Assembly (NCBI RefSeq): GCF_015694735.1
Contig: NZ_JADQDP010000001.1
Span: 1,419,910 to 1,483,909 of the forward strand
Direction of reading: 5' to 3'
Source: Hymenobacter properus
GTDB taxonomy: Bacteria > Bacteroidota > Bacteroidia > Cytophagales > Hymenobacteraceae
Length of the DNA stretch: 64,000 nucleotides
The notes below the pieces were generated by a model. That model saw nothing but the letters and a program-made list of their open reading frames with translations. It made no database searches and was not told the DNA's origin. The stretch's first letter is position 1. Each line of letters begins with the position of its first letter. Shown one piece after another: positions 1 to 7,590 of this stretch. Position numbers and translations under genes: made by a program.

Positions 1-39
1 GTTCGTTCTGGTGGGTGCTTCACCCACGTCAGAACGAAC
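1..39 (-). terminator. Strong hairpin, probable terminator of the VbhA-like gene
   Basis: A 10-bp outer stem (GTTCGTTCTG / CAGAACGAAC) continues into a 7-bp inner stem (GTGGGTG / CACCCAC) with a CTT loop and a two-base bulge. It begins four bases past the stop of the minus-strand gene ending at 43. The T-tract, if any, lies outside the window. Confidence 0.6.
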
Positions 40-42
40 CCC

Positions 43-309
43 TCAGATACTATTTCGCCGGTCCAGAAACCGCCGGTAGCTCTGGTGCTCCTGGGCCATT
101 TGCTCGCGCACTTGCGCGATGGCTTGGGCCAGCGTGATTTCGCCGCGCACATAGCGCTGGAAAAAAGCCACCGTTTCGTCGTTGGCGGGCGTGCCGGTCA
201 GGTTTTGAATTTCGAGGGTGTTGCGGGCGGTGGCCTGGCGGCGCAGCCAGTGGGCCCGCTGGTCGGCCGGCAAGTCGTCGGGCACGGACCCGAAAAGCGT
301 GGTAAACAT
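43..309 (-). CDS. VbhA-like antitoxin domain protein (orphan)
   Basis: A small 88-residue protein. The C-terminal half has the helical pattern of the antitoxin VbhA domain, including the run FFQRYVRGEITLAQAIAQVR (about residues 50-70), which is typical of proteins that inhibit Fic-domain AMP-transferases. This is family recognition by eye. In VbhA-type modules the antitoxin helix carries an (S/T)xxxE(G/N) motif that blocks the Fic ATP site; the residues NLTGTPANDE may be a variant, but the motif is not clean. No Fic gene lies nearby inside the window; the neighbour upstream is a STAS protein. ATG at 309 is preferred over the in-frame GTG at 312. It could alternatively be a stand-alone helical regulator. 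Confidence 0.6.
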   Translation of the reverse strand: MFTTLFGSVPDDLPADQRAHWLRRQATARNTLEIQNLTGTPANDETVAFFQRYVRGEITLAQAIAQVREQMAQEHQSYRRFLDRRNSI

Positions 310-351
310 CACACAAAGAATAAAACGGTGTATTTCGGAATGAGCCGGGCG

Positions 352-714
352 TTAGTCCGGCGTGTTTTCAATGCCATGAGGCATTTGGCGGGCCGCGTCC
401 AGTAGCGTGGGCACTATGCAGGGCGCGGGGCCCAGCTCGCGCTTCAGCAAGTCGCGGCGCACGCGCTCGGGCACGTGCACCAGCACCAGCTTGGCGTGCT
501 TTTCCTCGAGTTGGTGGTGCGCCACCCACAGCAGCCGGACCGCCTCATCGGAGAGCGAGTGCAGCATGCCGCAATCGACCCACACGGCGGCCTTGCCGCT
601 GCGCTGGGCGCAGTGCAGCGAGTGGGCCAGGGCGGCTTCGGGCTCCTCAGCGTGGCTGGGCGCGAGAATGAGCAGGTAGCTCTCGGGCAGTAATTCGTGA
701 TAAACAACGGTCAT
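352..714 (-). CDS. STAS-domain protein (anti-anti-sigma-like)
   Basis: 120 residues with the alternating beta/alpha pattern of a STAS domain: VDCGMLHSLSDEAVRLLWVA (about 46-66) corresponds to the conserved D-x3-S/L-x-S region, followed by the hydrophobic strand KLVLVHVPERV. STAS proteins bind anti-sigma kinases of the SpoIIAB/RsbW type or act as phosphorylation-dependent switches in partner-switching networks. The usual phosphorylatable Ser in the D-(S/T)-S motif is not clear here (CGMLHSLSDE), so the switch chemistry is uncertain. It is transcribed in the same direction as the VbhA-like gene, 39 bases upstream of it, so the two may be co-transcribed. No anti-sigma kinase lies nearby. Confidence 0.6.
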   Translation of the reverse strand: MTVVYHELLPESYLLILAPSHAEEPEAALAHSLHCAQRSGKAAVWVDCGMLHSLSDEAVRLLWVAHHQLEEKHAKLVLVHVPERVRRDLLKRELGPAPCIVPTLLDAARQMPHGIENTPD

Positions 715-1093
715 AATCGGCAGGAATGAATAATGGAGATTAAGAGCGATAAAGGAGCTGCCTCAGACTTCCAGAAAAGAAATATTAAGGAGGATAATGG
801 AAGACGCGGCTTACAAATTTAATTTATTCTATATTCAAAAATCCAGTGGAAAAGTACGGGTTTAGACAGTGGTTAATACTGATATTTCAACCGGGATAAA
901 TCTTATTTTAAAGCTGGGGTTTTGCGGCCTAAACTACTCTTGCTGGTAGCGCCGGAAAACCCGTAGCCCGCCCTCCGCAGAAAGAAAGATTTTGGAGAAA
1001 AAGGCCGTTTTTGACCTCATCAGTGGTATCCGGGCCCGTGATGAGGTCGTTAGAGGCGGTGTTCTTTCTTTCCACATTTCCATTTTTTCAATC
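715..1093. other. AT-rich intergenic region with a hairpin
   Basis: About 380 bases separate two divergent genes. It is markedly AT-rich compared with its surroundings. It contains a 10-bp inverted repeat, GACCTCATCA / TGATGAGGTC, at 1013-1048, just before the KGG-repeat gene, and a 22-codon micro-ORF at 797-865 preceded by an AAGGAGG sequence (see findings). No conserved gene is recognised. Confidence 0.5.
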
Positions 1094-1261
1094 ATGGCCA
1101 ACAACCAAAAGCAACGCGGCGGCAGCTCGGAGCAGCACGCCGAAGCAGGCCGCAAGGGCGGCGAAGCCAGCAACGGCGGCAAGTCGGAGCGCGGCGGCGG
1201 CAAAGAGCAGCACGCCGAGGCCGGCCGCAGAGGCGGCCAGGCCAGCGGCGGCAACCGCTAA
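1094..1261 (+). CDS. KGG-repeat stress protein
   Basis: A 55-residue, highly hydrophilic protein rich in Gly, Lys, Arg and Glu. It carries two copies of the motif EQHAEAGR(K/R)GG (around residues 13-23 and 38-48), each followed by small Gly/Ala/Ser residues, as in the GsiB/Con-10 'stress-induced KGG' family. These proteins are intrinsically disordered and accumulate during general stress or desiccation in other bacteria. The ATG at 1094 gives a start directly at MANNQKQRGG. The longer in-frame extension upstream runs through AT-rich non-coding sequence and the hairpin, so it is rejected. Monocistronic; DoxX follows 170 bases downstream. Role in stress is inferred from the family. Confidence 0.85.
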   Translation: MANNQKQRGGSSEQHAEAGRKGGEASNGGKSERGGGKEQHAEAGRRGGQASGGNR

Positions 1262-1431
1262 AGCCCGCCGCCAACAGCGGCAGCTTATCCATCAACACCC
1301 GCTTTGCCCTGCTGGTGAAGAGGGTGTTTTTGTTGGGGTTAAAGTAATATTGCGCGGCCTGCGTCTGCGGGCTGGCTGGCCCCGTTGGCCGGTACTCCGT
1401 AACCTTCACCCCTCACCCTTTTCCTGTTTTT

Positions 1432-1803
1432 ATGAGCCCTTCTGTACGCAACATCATTGCCTGGATACTGCAAGCCTTGCTGGCGGCCATGTTTATCAAT
1501 GCCGGCGTCCACAAGCTGATAGACCTGGACGGCACCGCCAAAAACTTTGAAGGCATGGGGCTGCCGGGCGTGCTGGCCACCGTGGTGGGCGTGGCCGAGC
1601 TGCTGGGCGGAATCGGATTACTGGTGCCGCGCACGGTGCGCCTGGCGGCCCTTGGTCTTATCATTATCATGATTGGGGCCGTGTTTATGCACGCCACTAA
1701 GATTCCCGGTGGTATTGCCAAAGGCATACCGGCGCTGGTAGCGCTGGTGTTGCTGGTGGTAGTGTATCTGTTGCGCAGCCGCCAAGCCGTACGCACGGTG
1801 TAG
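1432..1803 (+). CDS. DoxX family membrane protein
   Basis: A 123-residue integral membrane protein with four predicted hydrophobic helices (about 7-25, 44-66, 70-90, 97-116) and the family pattern ALLAAMFINAGVHKL near the N-terminus, followed by the GLP..VGVAELLGGIGLLV stretch. DoxX/DoxD-like proteins are small four-helix proteins whose function is mostly unknown; some relate to quinone oxidoreductase complexes or thiosulfate oxidation. The start codon ATG at 1432 follows a T-rich leader. A 37-bp inverted repeat (1824-1921) begins 20 bases after the stop and probably acts as terminator. Confidence 0.85.
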   Translation: MSPSVRNIIAWILQALLAAMFINAGVHKLIDLDGTAKNFEGMGLPGVLATVVGVAELLGGIGLLVPRTVRLAALGLIIIMIGAVFMHATKIPGGIAKGIPALVALVLLVVVYLLRSRQAVRTV

Positions 1804-1823
1804 AAGCGGTGCTTCTTTATAAA

Positions 1824-1921
1824 AACGTCATGCTGAGCGCAGCCGAAGCATCTCTACCGCTGTAGTAAACATGAATTGCGTTGCGCGGTAGAGATGCTTC
1901 GGCTGCGCTCAGCATGACGTT
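1824..1921. repeat. Palindromic repeat family A, copy 1
   Basis: Two 37-base arms, 1824-1860 and 1885-1921, are perfect inverted copies (core GTCATGCTGAGCGCAGCC plus GAAGCATCTCTACCGC) around a 24-base loop. The same arm occurs at 9922, 35162, 37317 and 55652. It sits between doxX and the ABC exporter gene and overlaps a spurious upstream extension of the latter. Confidence 0.9.
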
Positions 1922-2024
1922 CTTTTCCGTTTTCAGCTCCTCTCATGCTGACGGGTCAAACCATTGCCGCCCGGCCGGGTTGCTAGCCTTACGGCCGGCC
2001 CGGCCGGGCTTCTGTTTTGCTTTC

Positions 2025-3815
2025 ATGAAAATCCTCTATAGCTACCTGCGCAACTACTGGCCGCTGCTGGTGCTGGCCCTCGGGCTGGCCGCCATCAACC
2101 AGGTCTTTTCGCTGCTCGACCCCTATTTCTTCCGCAAGCTAATCGACCACTTTGCGCCCAAAGACGGTGGCCTTGGCGCCGTGCACCTGGTGCCGTTCGG
2201 GCCGTTTTTGCGCGAGGCCCTGCCCTACATCGGCCTGATGCTGGGCGCGGCCATGGTGAGCCGCATCGCCAAGAACTTTCAGGACTACTACGTCAACGTC
2301 ATCACCCAGCGGCTGGGGGCCAAAATGTATTCCGATGGCCTGCGCCACTCGCTGGAGCTGCCTTACCAGGTGTTCGAGGACCAGCGCTCGGGGGAGACGC
2401 TGGGCAAGCTCCAGAAAGTGCGTCTGGATGTGGAGAAGCTGATTCAGGCCTTCGTGAACGTGCTGTTCACGGCGCTGGTGGGCATTGTGTTCGTGATGTG
2501 GTACGCCATCACGGTGTACTGGCCCATTGCGCTGGGCTACTTCCTCACCATTCCGCTGCTGGGCATTTTGAGCTACGTGCTGAGCAAACGCATCAAGGTC
2601 ATACAGAAAACCATTGTGGCCGAAACCACGGCCCTGGCCGGCTCCACCACCGAGAGCCTGCGCAACATCGAACTCATCAAAAGCCTGGGCCTGGCCCAGC
2701 AAGAAACGGAGCGTCTGAACGGCACCACCAACAAAATCCTGAAGCTGGAGCTGCGCAAGGTGCGCTACCTGCGCTCGCTGAGCTTCGTGCAGGGCACCTT
2801 CGTGAACTTGCTGCGCAACATCATTGTGCTGTTGCTGCTCTATCTGCTGGTGCAGCGCCACATCAGCCTGGGGCAGTTTTTCTCGTTCTTCATCTACTCC
2901 TTCTCCATCTTCGGGCCGCTGCAGGAACTGGGCGCCATCATTGGTATTTACCGCGAAACCGAGATTTCGCTGGGCAACTTCCAAACCATCCTCGACACGC
3001 CCAAGGACGTGAAGCCGGCCGAGCCCAAATCGGTGGCCCACATCGAAAACCTGGCCTTCGACCACGTCAGCTTCAAGCACCTCACGGCCAACAACCAGGC
3101 CCTCACCAACATCACCTTCACCACCAAGCTGGGCGAAACCATTGCCTTCGTGGGCCCCTCGGGCTCGGGCAAAACCACGCTGGTGAAGCTGCTGGTGGGC
3201 CTCTATCCGCCCCTGGCGGGCCAGATTCGCTACAACGGCATCCCCGGCTCGGAAATCGACCTCGATGAGCTGCGCGAGCAAATCGGCTTCGTGACGCAGG
3301 ACACCCAGCTGTTCGCCGGCACCATCCGCGAAAACCTGCAGTTTGTGGCCCCCGGCGCCACCGATGAGGAATGCCTACTGGCCCTGCGCCAGGCCGCGGC
3401 CGGCACCCTGCTGGCCCGCGCCCCGCTGGGCCTCGACACGGTGATTGGCGAGGGCGGCGTGAAGGTGTCGGGCGGCGAGAAGCAACGCCTCAGCATTGCC
3501 CGCGCCCTGCTGCGCAAGCCCACCCTCATGGTGTTCGACGAAGCCACTTCGGCCCTCGACTCGCTCACCGAGGAGGAAATCGGCAAGACGGTGCGGCAGC
3601 TTTCGGGCTCGCGCCAGCACATGACCATCCTCATTGCCCACCGCCTGAGCACCATCCTGCACGCCGACCGCATTTTCGTGCTCGAGCGCGGCCACATTGC
3701 CGAGCAGGGCCGCCACGAGGAGCTGCTGGCCCAAAAAGGCCTCTACTACGCCATGTGGCGCCAACAGATTGGCGAGCGCAAGGAGGACGCCCTGACTGGT
3801 GCCGTAGCAATGTAA
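2025..3815 (+). CDS. ABC exporter, fused membrane and ATPase domains
   Basis: A 596-residue type IV ABC half-transporter that should work as a homodimer in the inner membrane. Residues 1-320 form the six-helix membrane domain. The C-terminal nucleotide-binding domain has Walker A GPSGSGKTT (about 377-385), Q-loop FVTQDTQLF, signature SGGEKQRLS (about 482) and Walker B LMVFDEATSALD (about 500), all intact. The H-loop His is in LIAHRLSTI. The substrate cannot be read from sequence; relatives export lipids, peptides or drugs. The ATG at 2025 begins MKILYSYLRNYW; the open frame extends to 1881 but that stretch is a translated family A palindrome. No accessory membrane-fusion or outer-membrane gene is adjacent. 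Confidence 0.9.
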   Translation: MKILYSYLRNYWPLLVLALGLAAINQVFSLLDPYFFRKLIDHFAPKDGGLGAVHLVPFGPFLREALPYIGLMLGAAMVSRIAKNFQDYYVNVITQRLGAKMYSDGLRHSLELPYQVFEDQRSGETLGKLQKVRLDVEKLIQAFVNVLFTALVGIVFVMWYAITVYWPIALGYFLTIPLLGILSYVLSKRIKVIQKTIVAETTALAGSTTESLRNIELIKSLGLAQQETERLNGTTNKILKLELRKVRYLRSLSFVQGTFVNLLRNIIVLLLLYLLVQRHISLGQFFSFFIYSFSIFGPLQELGAIIGIYRETEISLGNFQTILDTPKDVKPAEPKSVAHIENLAFDHVSFKHLTANNQALTNITFTTKLGETIAFVGPSGSGKTTLVKLLVGLYPPLAGQIRYNGIPGSEIDLDELREQIGFVTQDTQLFAGTIRENLQFVAPGATDEECLLALRQAAAGTLLARAPLGLDTVIGEGGVKVSGGEKQRLSIARALLRKPTLMVFDEATSALDSLTEEEIGKTVRQLSGSRQHMTILIAHRLSTILHADRIFVLERGHIAEQGRHEELLAQKGLYYAMWRQQIGERKEDALTGAVAM

Positions 3816-3833
3816 ACTTGCTGGCGCGCTAGC

Positions 3834-4664
3834 CTACTCAATCACCTGCGCTTTCACGTCGAAATCCGGCTCCGGCGGCTGCGGGTTCATGTCCTCCAGC
3901 GCGGCCACCACAATTTCAGTGATGGCCAGGTCGCGAGCCCATTTGTGGTTGGCGGGCACCACAAACCAGGGCGCTTTTTCCGAGGAGCAGTTTCGCAAAG
4001 CCGCTTCGTAGGCGGCCTGGTAATCGTCCCAATAGGCGCGCTCCTTGAGGTCGTTGGGGTCGAATTTCCAGTTTTTGGCAGGGTCGTCTAGGCGGGCCTG
4101 CAGGCGCTGGGCCTGCTCCTCTTTGGAGATGTGCAGGAAAAACTTGAGGATGCGCGTGCCGCTGTGCCGCAGCAGCTGCTCGAAGTTGTTGATGTCGTCG
4201 TAGTGCTGCTGGCAGGTTTTCTCGTCAATCAGGCCGTGCACGCGGGTGATAAGCACGTCTTCGTAGTGCGAGCGGTTGAACACCGTGATGTGGCCTTGCT
4301 TCGGTGCGTGGGCGTGTACCCGCCACAGAAAGTCGTGGTCCAATTCCTCCTTCGACGGCGCCTTGAACGTGGCCACCTGCACGCCGGCCGGATTCACGCC
4401 GGTGAGCAGATTCTCGATGGCACCGTCCTTGCCGCCCGTGTCCATGGCTTGCAGCACGATGAGCAGGCTGCGCTTGTGCTCAGCATAAAGCAGCTCCTGT
4501 AGCACGCTCAGGCGCTTCCGCAACTCGATAAGGCGTGGTTCTGCGTCGGCCTTGTCATCGGGGCGACGCTTGAAGGGCGTGATGTCGTCGGGGTCAACGT
4601 CGGCGAGCTTGAAATCCTTGCCTTCGACGTACACGGCCGGCGTTTTGGGAAGCTTGAACTGCAT
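3834..4664 (-). CDS. ppk2: Polyphosphate kinase 2 (PPK2 family)
   Basis: A 276-residue P-loop kinase of the PPK2 family, which transfers phosphate between polyphosphate and nucleoside mono- or diphosphates. The Walker A-like loop MDTGGKDGAI begins at residue 74, and the family hallmark FNRSHYEDVLITRVH lies at about 128-142, followed by the lid region rich in Lys/Arg (KEEQAQRLQARLDDP.KNWKF). The length and the GVNPAGVQVATFKAPS stretch match the single-domain class able to phosphorylate AMP or ADP (class III-like); that class assignment is an inference. The start MQFKLPKTP at 4664 is chosen because the 24 upstream residues are read through a palindromic repeat (4703-4804). Convergent with the ABC exporter. 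Confidence 0.9.
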   Translation of the reverse strand: MQFKLPKTPAVYVEGKDFKLADVDPDDITPFKRRPDDKADAEPRLIELRKRLSVLQELLYAEHKRSLLIVLQAMDTGGKDGAIENLLTGVNPAGVQVATFKAPSKEELDHDFLWRVHAHAPKQGHITVFNRSHYEDVLITRVHGLIDEKTCQQHYDDINNFEQLLRHSGTRILKFFLHISKEEQAQRLQARLDDPAKNWKFDPNDLKERAYWDDYQAAYEAALRNCSSEKAPWFVVPANHKWARDLAITEIVVAALEDMNPQPPEPDFDVKAQVIE

Positions 4665-4702
4665 GGTTGAGAATTGGTCAGTTTGATTGAGAATTTTATC
4701 GT

Positions 4703-4804
4703 CTGTCTTCCTGAGCGCAGCGAGGGACTTTTTCACGTTTGGCGCATTTATTACTGCCAGTCGTTCATAAGTGAGAAGGTCCTTCGCTTTGCTCAGGATG
4801 ACAG
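4703..4804. repeat. Palindromic repeat family B, copy 1 (degenerate left arm)
   Basis: Right arm 4771-4804 is GTGAGAAGGTCCTTCGC followed by TTTGCTCAGGATGACAG; left arm 4703-4736 is its inverted copy with several substitutions. It lies between two minus-strand genes (VIT-type transporter and ppk2). Related copies are at 11238, 26602 and 63935. Confidence 0.85.
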
Positions 4805-4811
4805 CTGCTTT

Positions 4812-5540
4812 CTACGCCCCGCCCACCAGCCGCGCAATGCCGAAAGCCGCCGCAGCGGCCAGCGCCCCTACCACGGCCATTTTCACGGCGCCCGCTACCG
4901 GGGGCTGGCCCGTCATACGGCTTTTAAAGTAGCCAAATACCAGCAGGCACAACAGCGTGATAACGGCCGACCACAGCAGCCCCTGCGCCGGCGTGTCCGT
5001 CACGAAATAGGCGCTGAGCGGGATGAGCCCGCCCACGGCATACGCCAGGCTGATGGTGACGGCACTTTTGGGCGCCTGCTTGGGGTCGGGTTCTTCCAGC
5101 CCCAGCTCGTACTTCATCATGAATTTCACCCACTGCTCGGGGTCGGCGGTAAGCTCGGCCACGGCCAGCCGGCGGGTGGCTTCCGACAGGCCCATATCAG
5201 CCAGCAGCTCGTCTACCTCGGCGCGCTCCACCTCCGGCACTTCCTGCACCTCGCGGTGCTCGCGGCTGAGCTCGGCGGCGTAGTGCTCCACCTCGGTGCG
5301 GCCGGCCAGGTAGCCGCCCAGGCCCATGGCAATGCTACCGGCCACAATTTCGGCCAAGCCTGCCGTGATAACCAGCCCTGAGGAACTCACCGCCCCGCTT
5401 AGCCCCGCCGCTAGTGCAAACGGCACAGTGAGCCCGTCGGACAAGCCAATGACGATGTCCTGCAGCATGGCCGAGCTGGTGAGGTGGTCTTCGGGGTGCA
5501 GGTCCTGCGGCAGCTGGGTAGTAGAAATTGGCTCGGTCAT
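4812..5540 (-). CDS. VIT1/CCC1 family iron/manganese transporter
   Basis: A 242-residue membrane protein with the VIT1/CCC1 fold. The first helix pair contains LQDIVIGLSDGLTVPFALAAGL and GLAEIVAGSIAMGLGGYLAG, diagnostic of the family. The cytosolic metal-binding domain (about 80-150) is rich in Glu (YAAELSREHREVQEVPEVERAEVDELL), and three further helices follow (about 155-240). Family members move Fe2+ or Mn2+ out of the cytoplasm. Start MTEPISTT at 5540 is preferred to the TTG/ATG positions upstream because the added residues are not conserved in character. It is divergent from dps, with which it shares an iron-homeostasis theme. Confidence is high for the family, moderate for the metal. Confidence 0.9.
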   Translation of the reverse strand: MTEPISTTQLPQDLHPEDHLTSSAMLQDIVIGLSDGLTVPFALAAGLSGAVSSSGLVITAGLAEIVAGSIAMGLGGYLAGRTEVEHYAAELSREHREVQEVPEVERAEVDELLADMGLSEATRRLAVAELTADPEQWVKFMMKYELGLEEPDPKQAPKSAVTISLAYAVGGLIPLSAYFVTDTPAQGLLWSAVITLLCLLVFGYFKSRMTGQPPVAGAVKMAVVGALAAAAAFGIARLVGGA

Positions 5541-5657
5541 GGAGCAAGTTTTAAAGAGCATGGGCTTAACCCGGCGGGGTGCTTTACGTACGCAGAAGCA
5601 GATTTTTTCGCTGCCGGCTCGTTCCGGTTTTCTTTCACCTCACTCGTTTTTCTTCCC

Positions 5658-6320
5658 ATGGCATCTTCCGCCAAAACCGCTTCCTCCAAAGCACCGGCCG
5701 CCAAAAAAGCAGCCCCATCGGCCAAAGGCTCCAACGGCTCCAACCCCGCCGTGAACATCCAGCCAGTGCTCACCCAGCAAAACCAAGCCCCCGCCCCCAC
5801 CCAGCGCTACGGCACCGTGAGCCAGCGCCTGCCCATCGGCCTCAGCGAAGAAACCCGCCAGAACAGCGTCACTGGCCTCAACCAGCTGCTGGCCGACACC
5901 ATCACGCTGCGCGACATGTACAAGAAACACCACTGGCAGGTGGTGGGCCCCACCTTCTACCAGCTGCACCTGCTCTACGACAAGCACTACGAAGAGCAGT
6001 CGGTGCTGGTAGATGCCATTGCCGAGCGCATCCAGATTCTGGGCGGCGTGGCCGTGGCCATGGCCCACGACGTGGCCGAGCTCAGCAGCATCCCGCGCGT
6101 GCCCCGCGACCGCGAAGAAGCCCCCGTGCAGGTCTCGCGCCTGCTCGACGCCCACCAGCGCCTGCTGAAAAACTGCCACGACTACGCCGACAAAGCCGAC
6201 GAGGATGGCGACGACGGCACCAACGACCTCATTGTGAGCCAGCTCATCCGCACCAACGAGATGCAGGTGTGGTTTGTGTCGGAGCACGTGGTCGATTCGC
6301 CGCTGATTCAGGCCAAGTAG
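5658..6320 (+). CDS. dps: Dps-like DNA-binding ferritin
   Basis: A 220-residue mini-ferritin. Residues about 60-218 form the four-helix Dps domain with the inter-subunit ferroxidase motif HHWQVVGPTFYQLHLLYDKHYEE (His91/92, Asp108, Glu112), plus an NEMQVWFVSEHV C-terminal helix. The first 50 residues are an Ala/Lys/Ser-rich, disordered tail (KAPAAKKAAPSAKGS) of the kind that lets Dps bind DNA without sequence specificity. Dps oxidises Fe2+ with H2O2 and shields DNA in stationary phase or oxidative stress. ATG at 5658 follows TTCTTCCC; upstream frame extensions overlap the divergent transporter gene. Ends next to a perfect 28-bp inverted repeat. Confidence 0.92.
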   Translation: MASSAKTASSKAPAAKKAAPSAKGSNGSNPAVNIQPVLTQQNQAPAPTQRYGTVSQRLPIGLSEETRQNSVTGLNQLLADTITLRDMYKKHHWQVVGPTFYQLHLLYDKHYEEQSVLVDAIAERIQILGGVAVAMAHDVAELSSIPRVPRDREEAPVQVSRLLDAHQRLLKNCHDYADKADEDGDDGTNDLIVSQLIRTNEMQVWFVSEHVVDSPLIQAK

Positions 6321-6325
6321 GGAAG

Positions 6326-6415
6326 ACAGTAAAATAGGAAGGTGGGGAGTTGGAGTTAAGACTTGCGCGGTTTGCGCAGGCAAAACCCCAACTCCCCACC
6401 TTCCTATTTTACTGT
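6326..6415. terminator. Long perfect inverted repeat between convergent genes
   Basis: Left arm 6326-6353 and right arm 6388-6415 are perfect 28-base complements (ACAGTAAAATAGGAAGG continuing to TGGGGAGTTGG) around a 34-base loop; T-runs flank both sides. It lies between dps and the minus-strand iron permease-like gene and can terminate both. Confidence 0.75.
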
Positions 6416-6429
6416 TTTTACTGTCTCCC

Positions 6430-6894
6430 CTACTCTCCGTGGGCGGCCAGCTTTTCGCTGTGGTTGTCTTCGGCCTCCTCCACGGTGTGGGTTTTGCCCA
6501 GGTCGTTGTCTTTTTTTGCCAGGTCGGCTAGGATGCAGTAGAAATCGTGCAGGGTTTTAATTTCCTCCTCAGAGAAGTCTTGCGCGTTGATGAGGCGGTT
6601 GCTGGCGCCCTGGGTGGCGGCCAGCAGCTCATTCAGCTTGAGGTGCAGCACCAGCGAATCCTTGTTTTGGGCCCGCTGAATGAGAAAAACCATCAAAAAC
6701 GTGATGATAGTGGTACCTGTGTTGATGACCAGCTGCCAGGTTTCGGAATAATGAAACAGCGGCCCGGTCAGGGCCCACACCAGCACCAAGCCCGCCGCGG
6801 CAATGAAAGCGGCCGTGGAGCCCGAAAACTTGGTAATGCCTTCGGCCATGCGGCCAAAAAAGGATGTGGAGTCAGGCTTGGAAGCGTGTTTCAT
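6430..6894 (-). CDS. Low-affinity iron permease-like membrane protein
   Basis: A 154-residue protein. An N-terminal segment GRMAEGITKFSGSTAAFIAAAGLVLVWALTGP is followed by a second hydrophobic helix (TGTTIITFLMVFLIQRAQNKD), the pattern of the bacterial 'low affinity iron permease' family, small two-helix proteins whose name comes from yeast Fet4 similarity. The C-terminal 60 residues (LNELLAATQGASNRLINAQDFSEEEIKTLHDFY) are cytosolic and also typical. Real transport activity in bacteria is not established. Start MKHASKPD at 6894 is chosen; the open frame continues to 7287 but that region contains a promoter and tRNA-Leu on the other strand. Lies beside dps and the VIT-type transporter, suggesting an iron-related cluster. 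Confidence 0.8.
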   Translation of the reverse strand: MKHASKPDSTSFFGRMAEGITKFSGSTAAFIAAAGLVLVWALTGPLFHYSETWQLVINTGTTIITFLMVFLIQRAQNKDSLVLHLKLNELLAATQGASNRLINAQDFSEEEIKTLHDFYCILADLAKKDNDLGKTHTVEEAEDNHSEKLAAHGE

Positions 6895-6998
6895 CAGCTG
6901 GAATGGGGGCAATAGGCGTGAAAGTGCGACGCTTTCTATGCGGGAGCGCAAGTTAAACGATTGAATGATGGTCATTTGATGAAAATGTGTCCAACGTG

Positions 6999-7030
6999 TT
7001 TGTAAACCCGAACACCGCCGGCTATCTTTG
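6999..7030 (+). promoter_or_regulatory. Bacteroidota-type promoter of tRNA-Leu
   Basis: A TTTG element at 6999-7002 and a perfect TAnnTTTG element (TATCTTTG, 7023-7030) are separated by 20 bases, matching the -33/-7 consensus of the Bacteroidota housekeeping sigma factor. The tRNA begins 65 bases downstream. Confidence 0.7.
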
Positions 7031-7094
7031 CACCCGCTTCGCCACCTCAGCGACGCCGGCCTTGGCCGAATTACCCGGTTTGGTTGCTCTTTTT

Positions 7095-7176
7095 GCGCAC
7101 GTGGTGAAACTGGTAGACACGCCATCTTGAGGGGGTGGTGCCTTCGGGTGTGGGAGTTCGAATCTCCCCGCGCGCA
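7095..7176 (+). tRNA. tRNA-Leu (anticodon GAG)
   Basis: An 82-base class II tRNA. The acceptor stem is GCGCACG with CGCGCGC (one A-C mismatch). The D-arm contains GTGAAACTGGTAGACAC. The anticodon stem is CCATC/GGTGG with loop TTGAGGG, giving anticodon GAG, which reads CUC/CUU leucine codons. There is a short variable arm (GCCTTCGGGT). The T-arm is GGGAG TTCGAAT CTCCC and the discriminator base is A. No CCA is encoded. A hairpin terminator follows at 7185. Confidence 0.95.
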
Positions 7177-7184
7177 CGCAAACA

Positions 7185-7221
7185 CAATGGCCCGTTCTAG
7201 CTCGTCTGGAACGGGCCATTG
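7185..7221 (+). terminator. Terminator after tRNA-Leu
   Basis: Perfect 13-bp stem CAATGGCCCGTTC / GAACGGGCCATTG with an 11-base loop, starting nine bases after the mature tRNA end. Confidence 0.8.
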
Positions 7222-7590
7222 TCGTTTCCGGCTGTTGCGCAGCGCCCGCTTTGGCGTGGCAACTATGGACTTGTGCGGTCCTGCCACGACAGGCCGCCTC
7301 CTGCTTCAGGGACCTTACTAGCAAATAAGCTCCAGCGTAAGGCAAAGACAGATTTGTGTTTTGTCAATAATTAATTAAATAGTTTCTGGCAATTCTAAAT
7401 GGACTTTACCTGTCTTGATACCTAAACTGTCGAATTCAAACATTATACTAATAGCACAATAAACTTATGAGTGATGAATTATCAAGGTTGATACTATAAA
7501 TTATTCAATATACACTTGCAATTTGCATACAAATTAGTTATATTAGTTATGAATTAAATCCCAAAAGGCTCATGAGTTGTCACTACTGCT
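7222..7590. other. Intergenic region, AT-rich upstream of a T9SS cargo gene
   Basis: About 370 bases without a gene; GC drops sharply from 7330 onward. A small operator-like dyad AATTTG-CATA-CAAATT lies at 7520-7535, 56 bases before the ATG of the secreted protein. Nothing else is recognised. Confidence 0.5.

Noticed and set aside
1881..2024. N-terminal extension of the ABC exporter frame
   Set aside because: The extension translates a family A palindrome; the ATG at 2025 gives the normal family N-terminus.
2139..3281. 380-codon minus-strand frame opposite the ABC exporter
   Set aside because: A GC-rich antisense shadow: low-complexity Gln/His/Ala-rich translation and no domain.
6895..7287. 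Upstream extension of the iron permease-like gene
   Set aside because: It runs antisense through a promoter and tRNA-Leu; the family N-terminus begins at 6894.
7520..7535. AATTTG-CATA-CAAATT as a defined operator
   Set aside because: A single short dyad in AT-rich DNA, likely to occur by chance; noted only in the intergenic entry.
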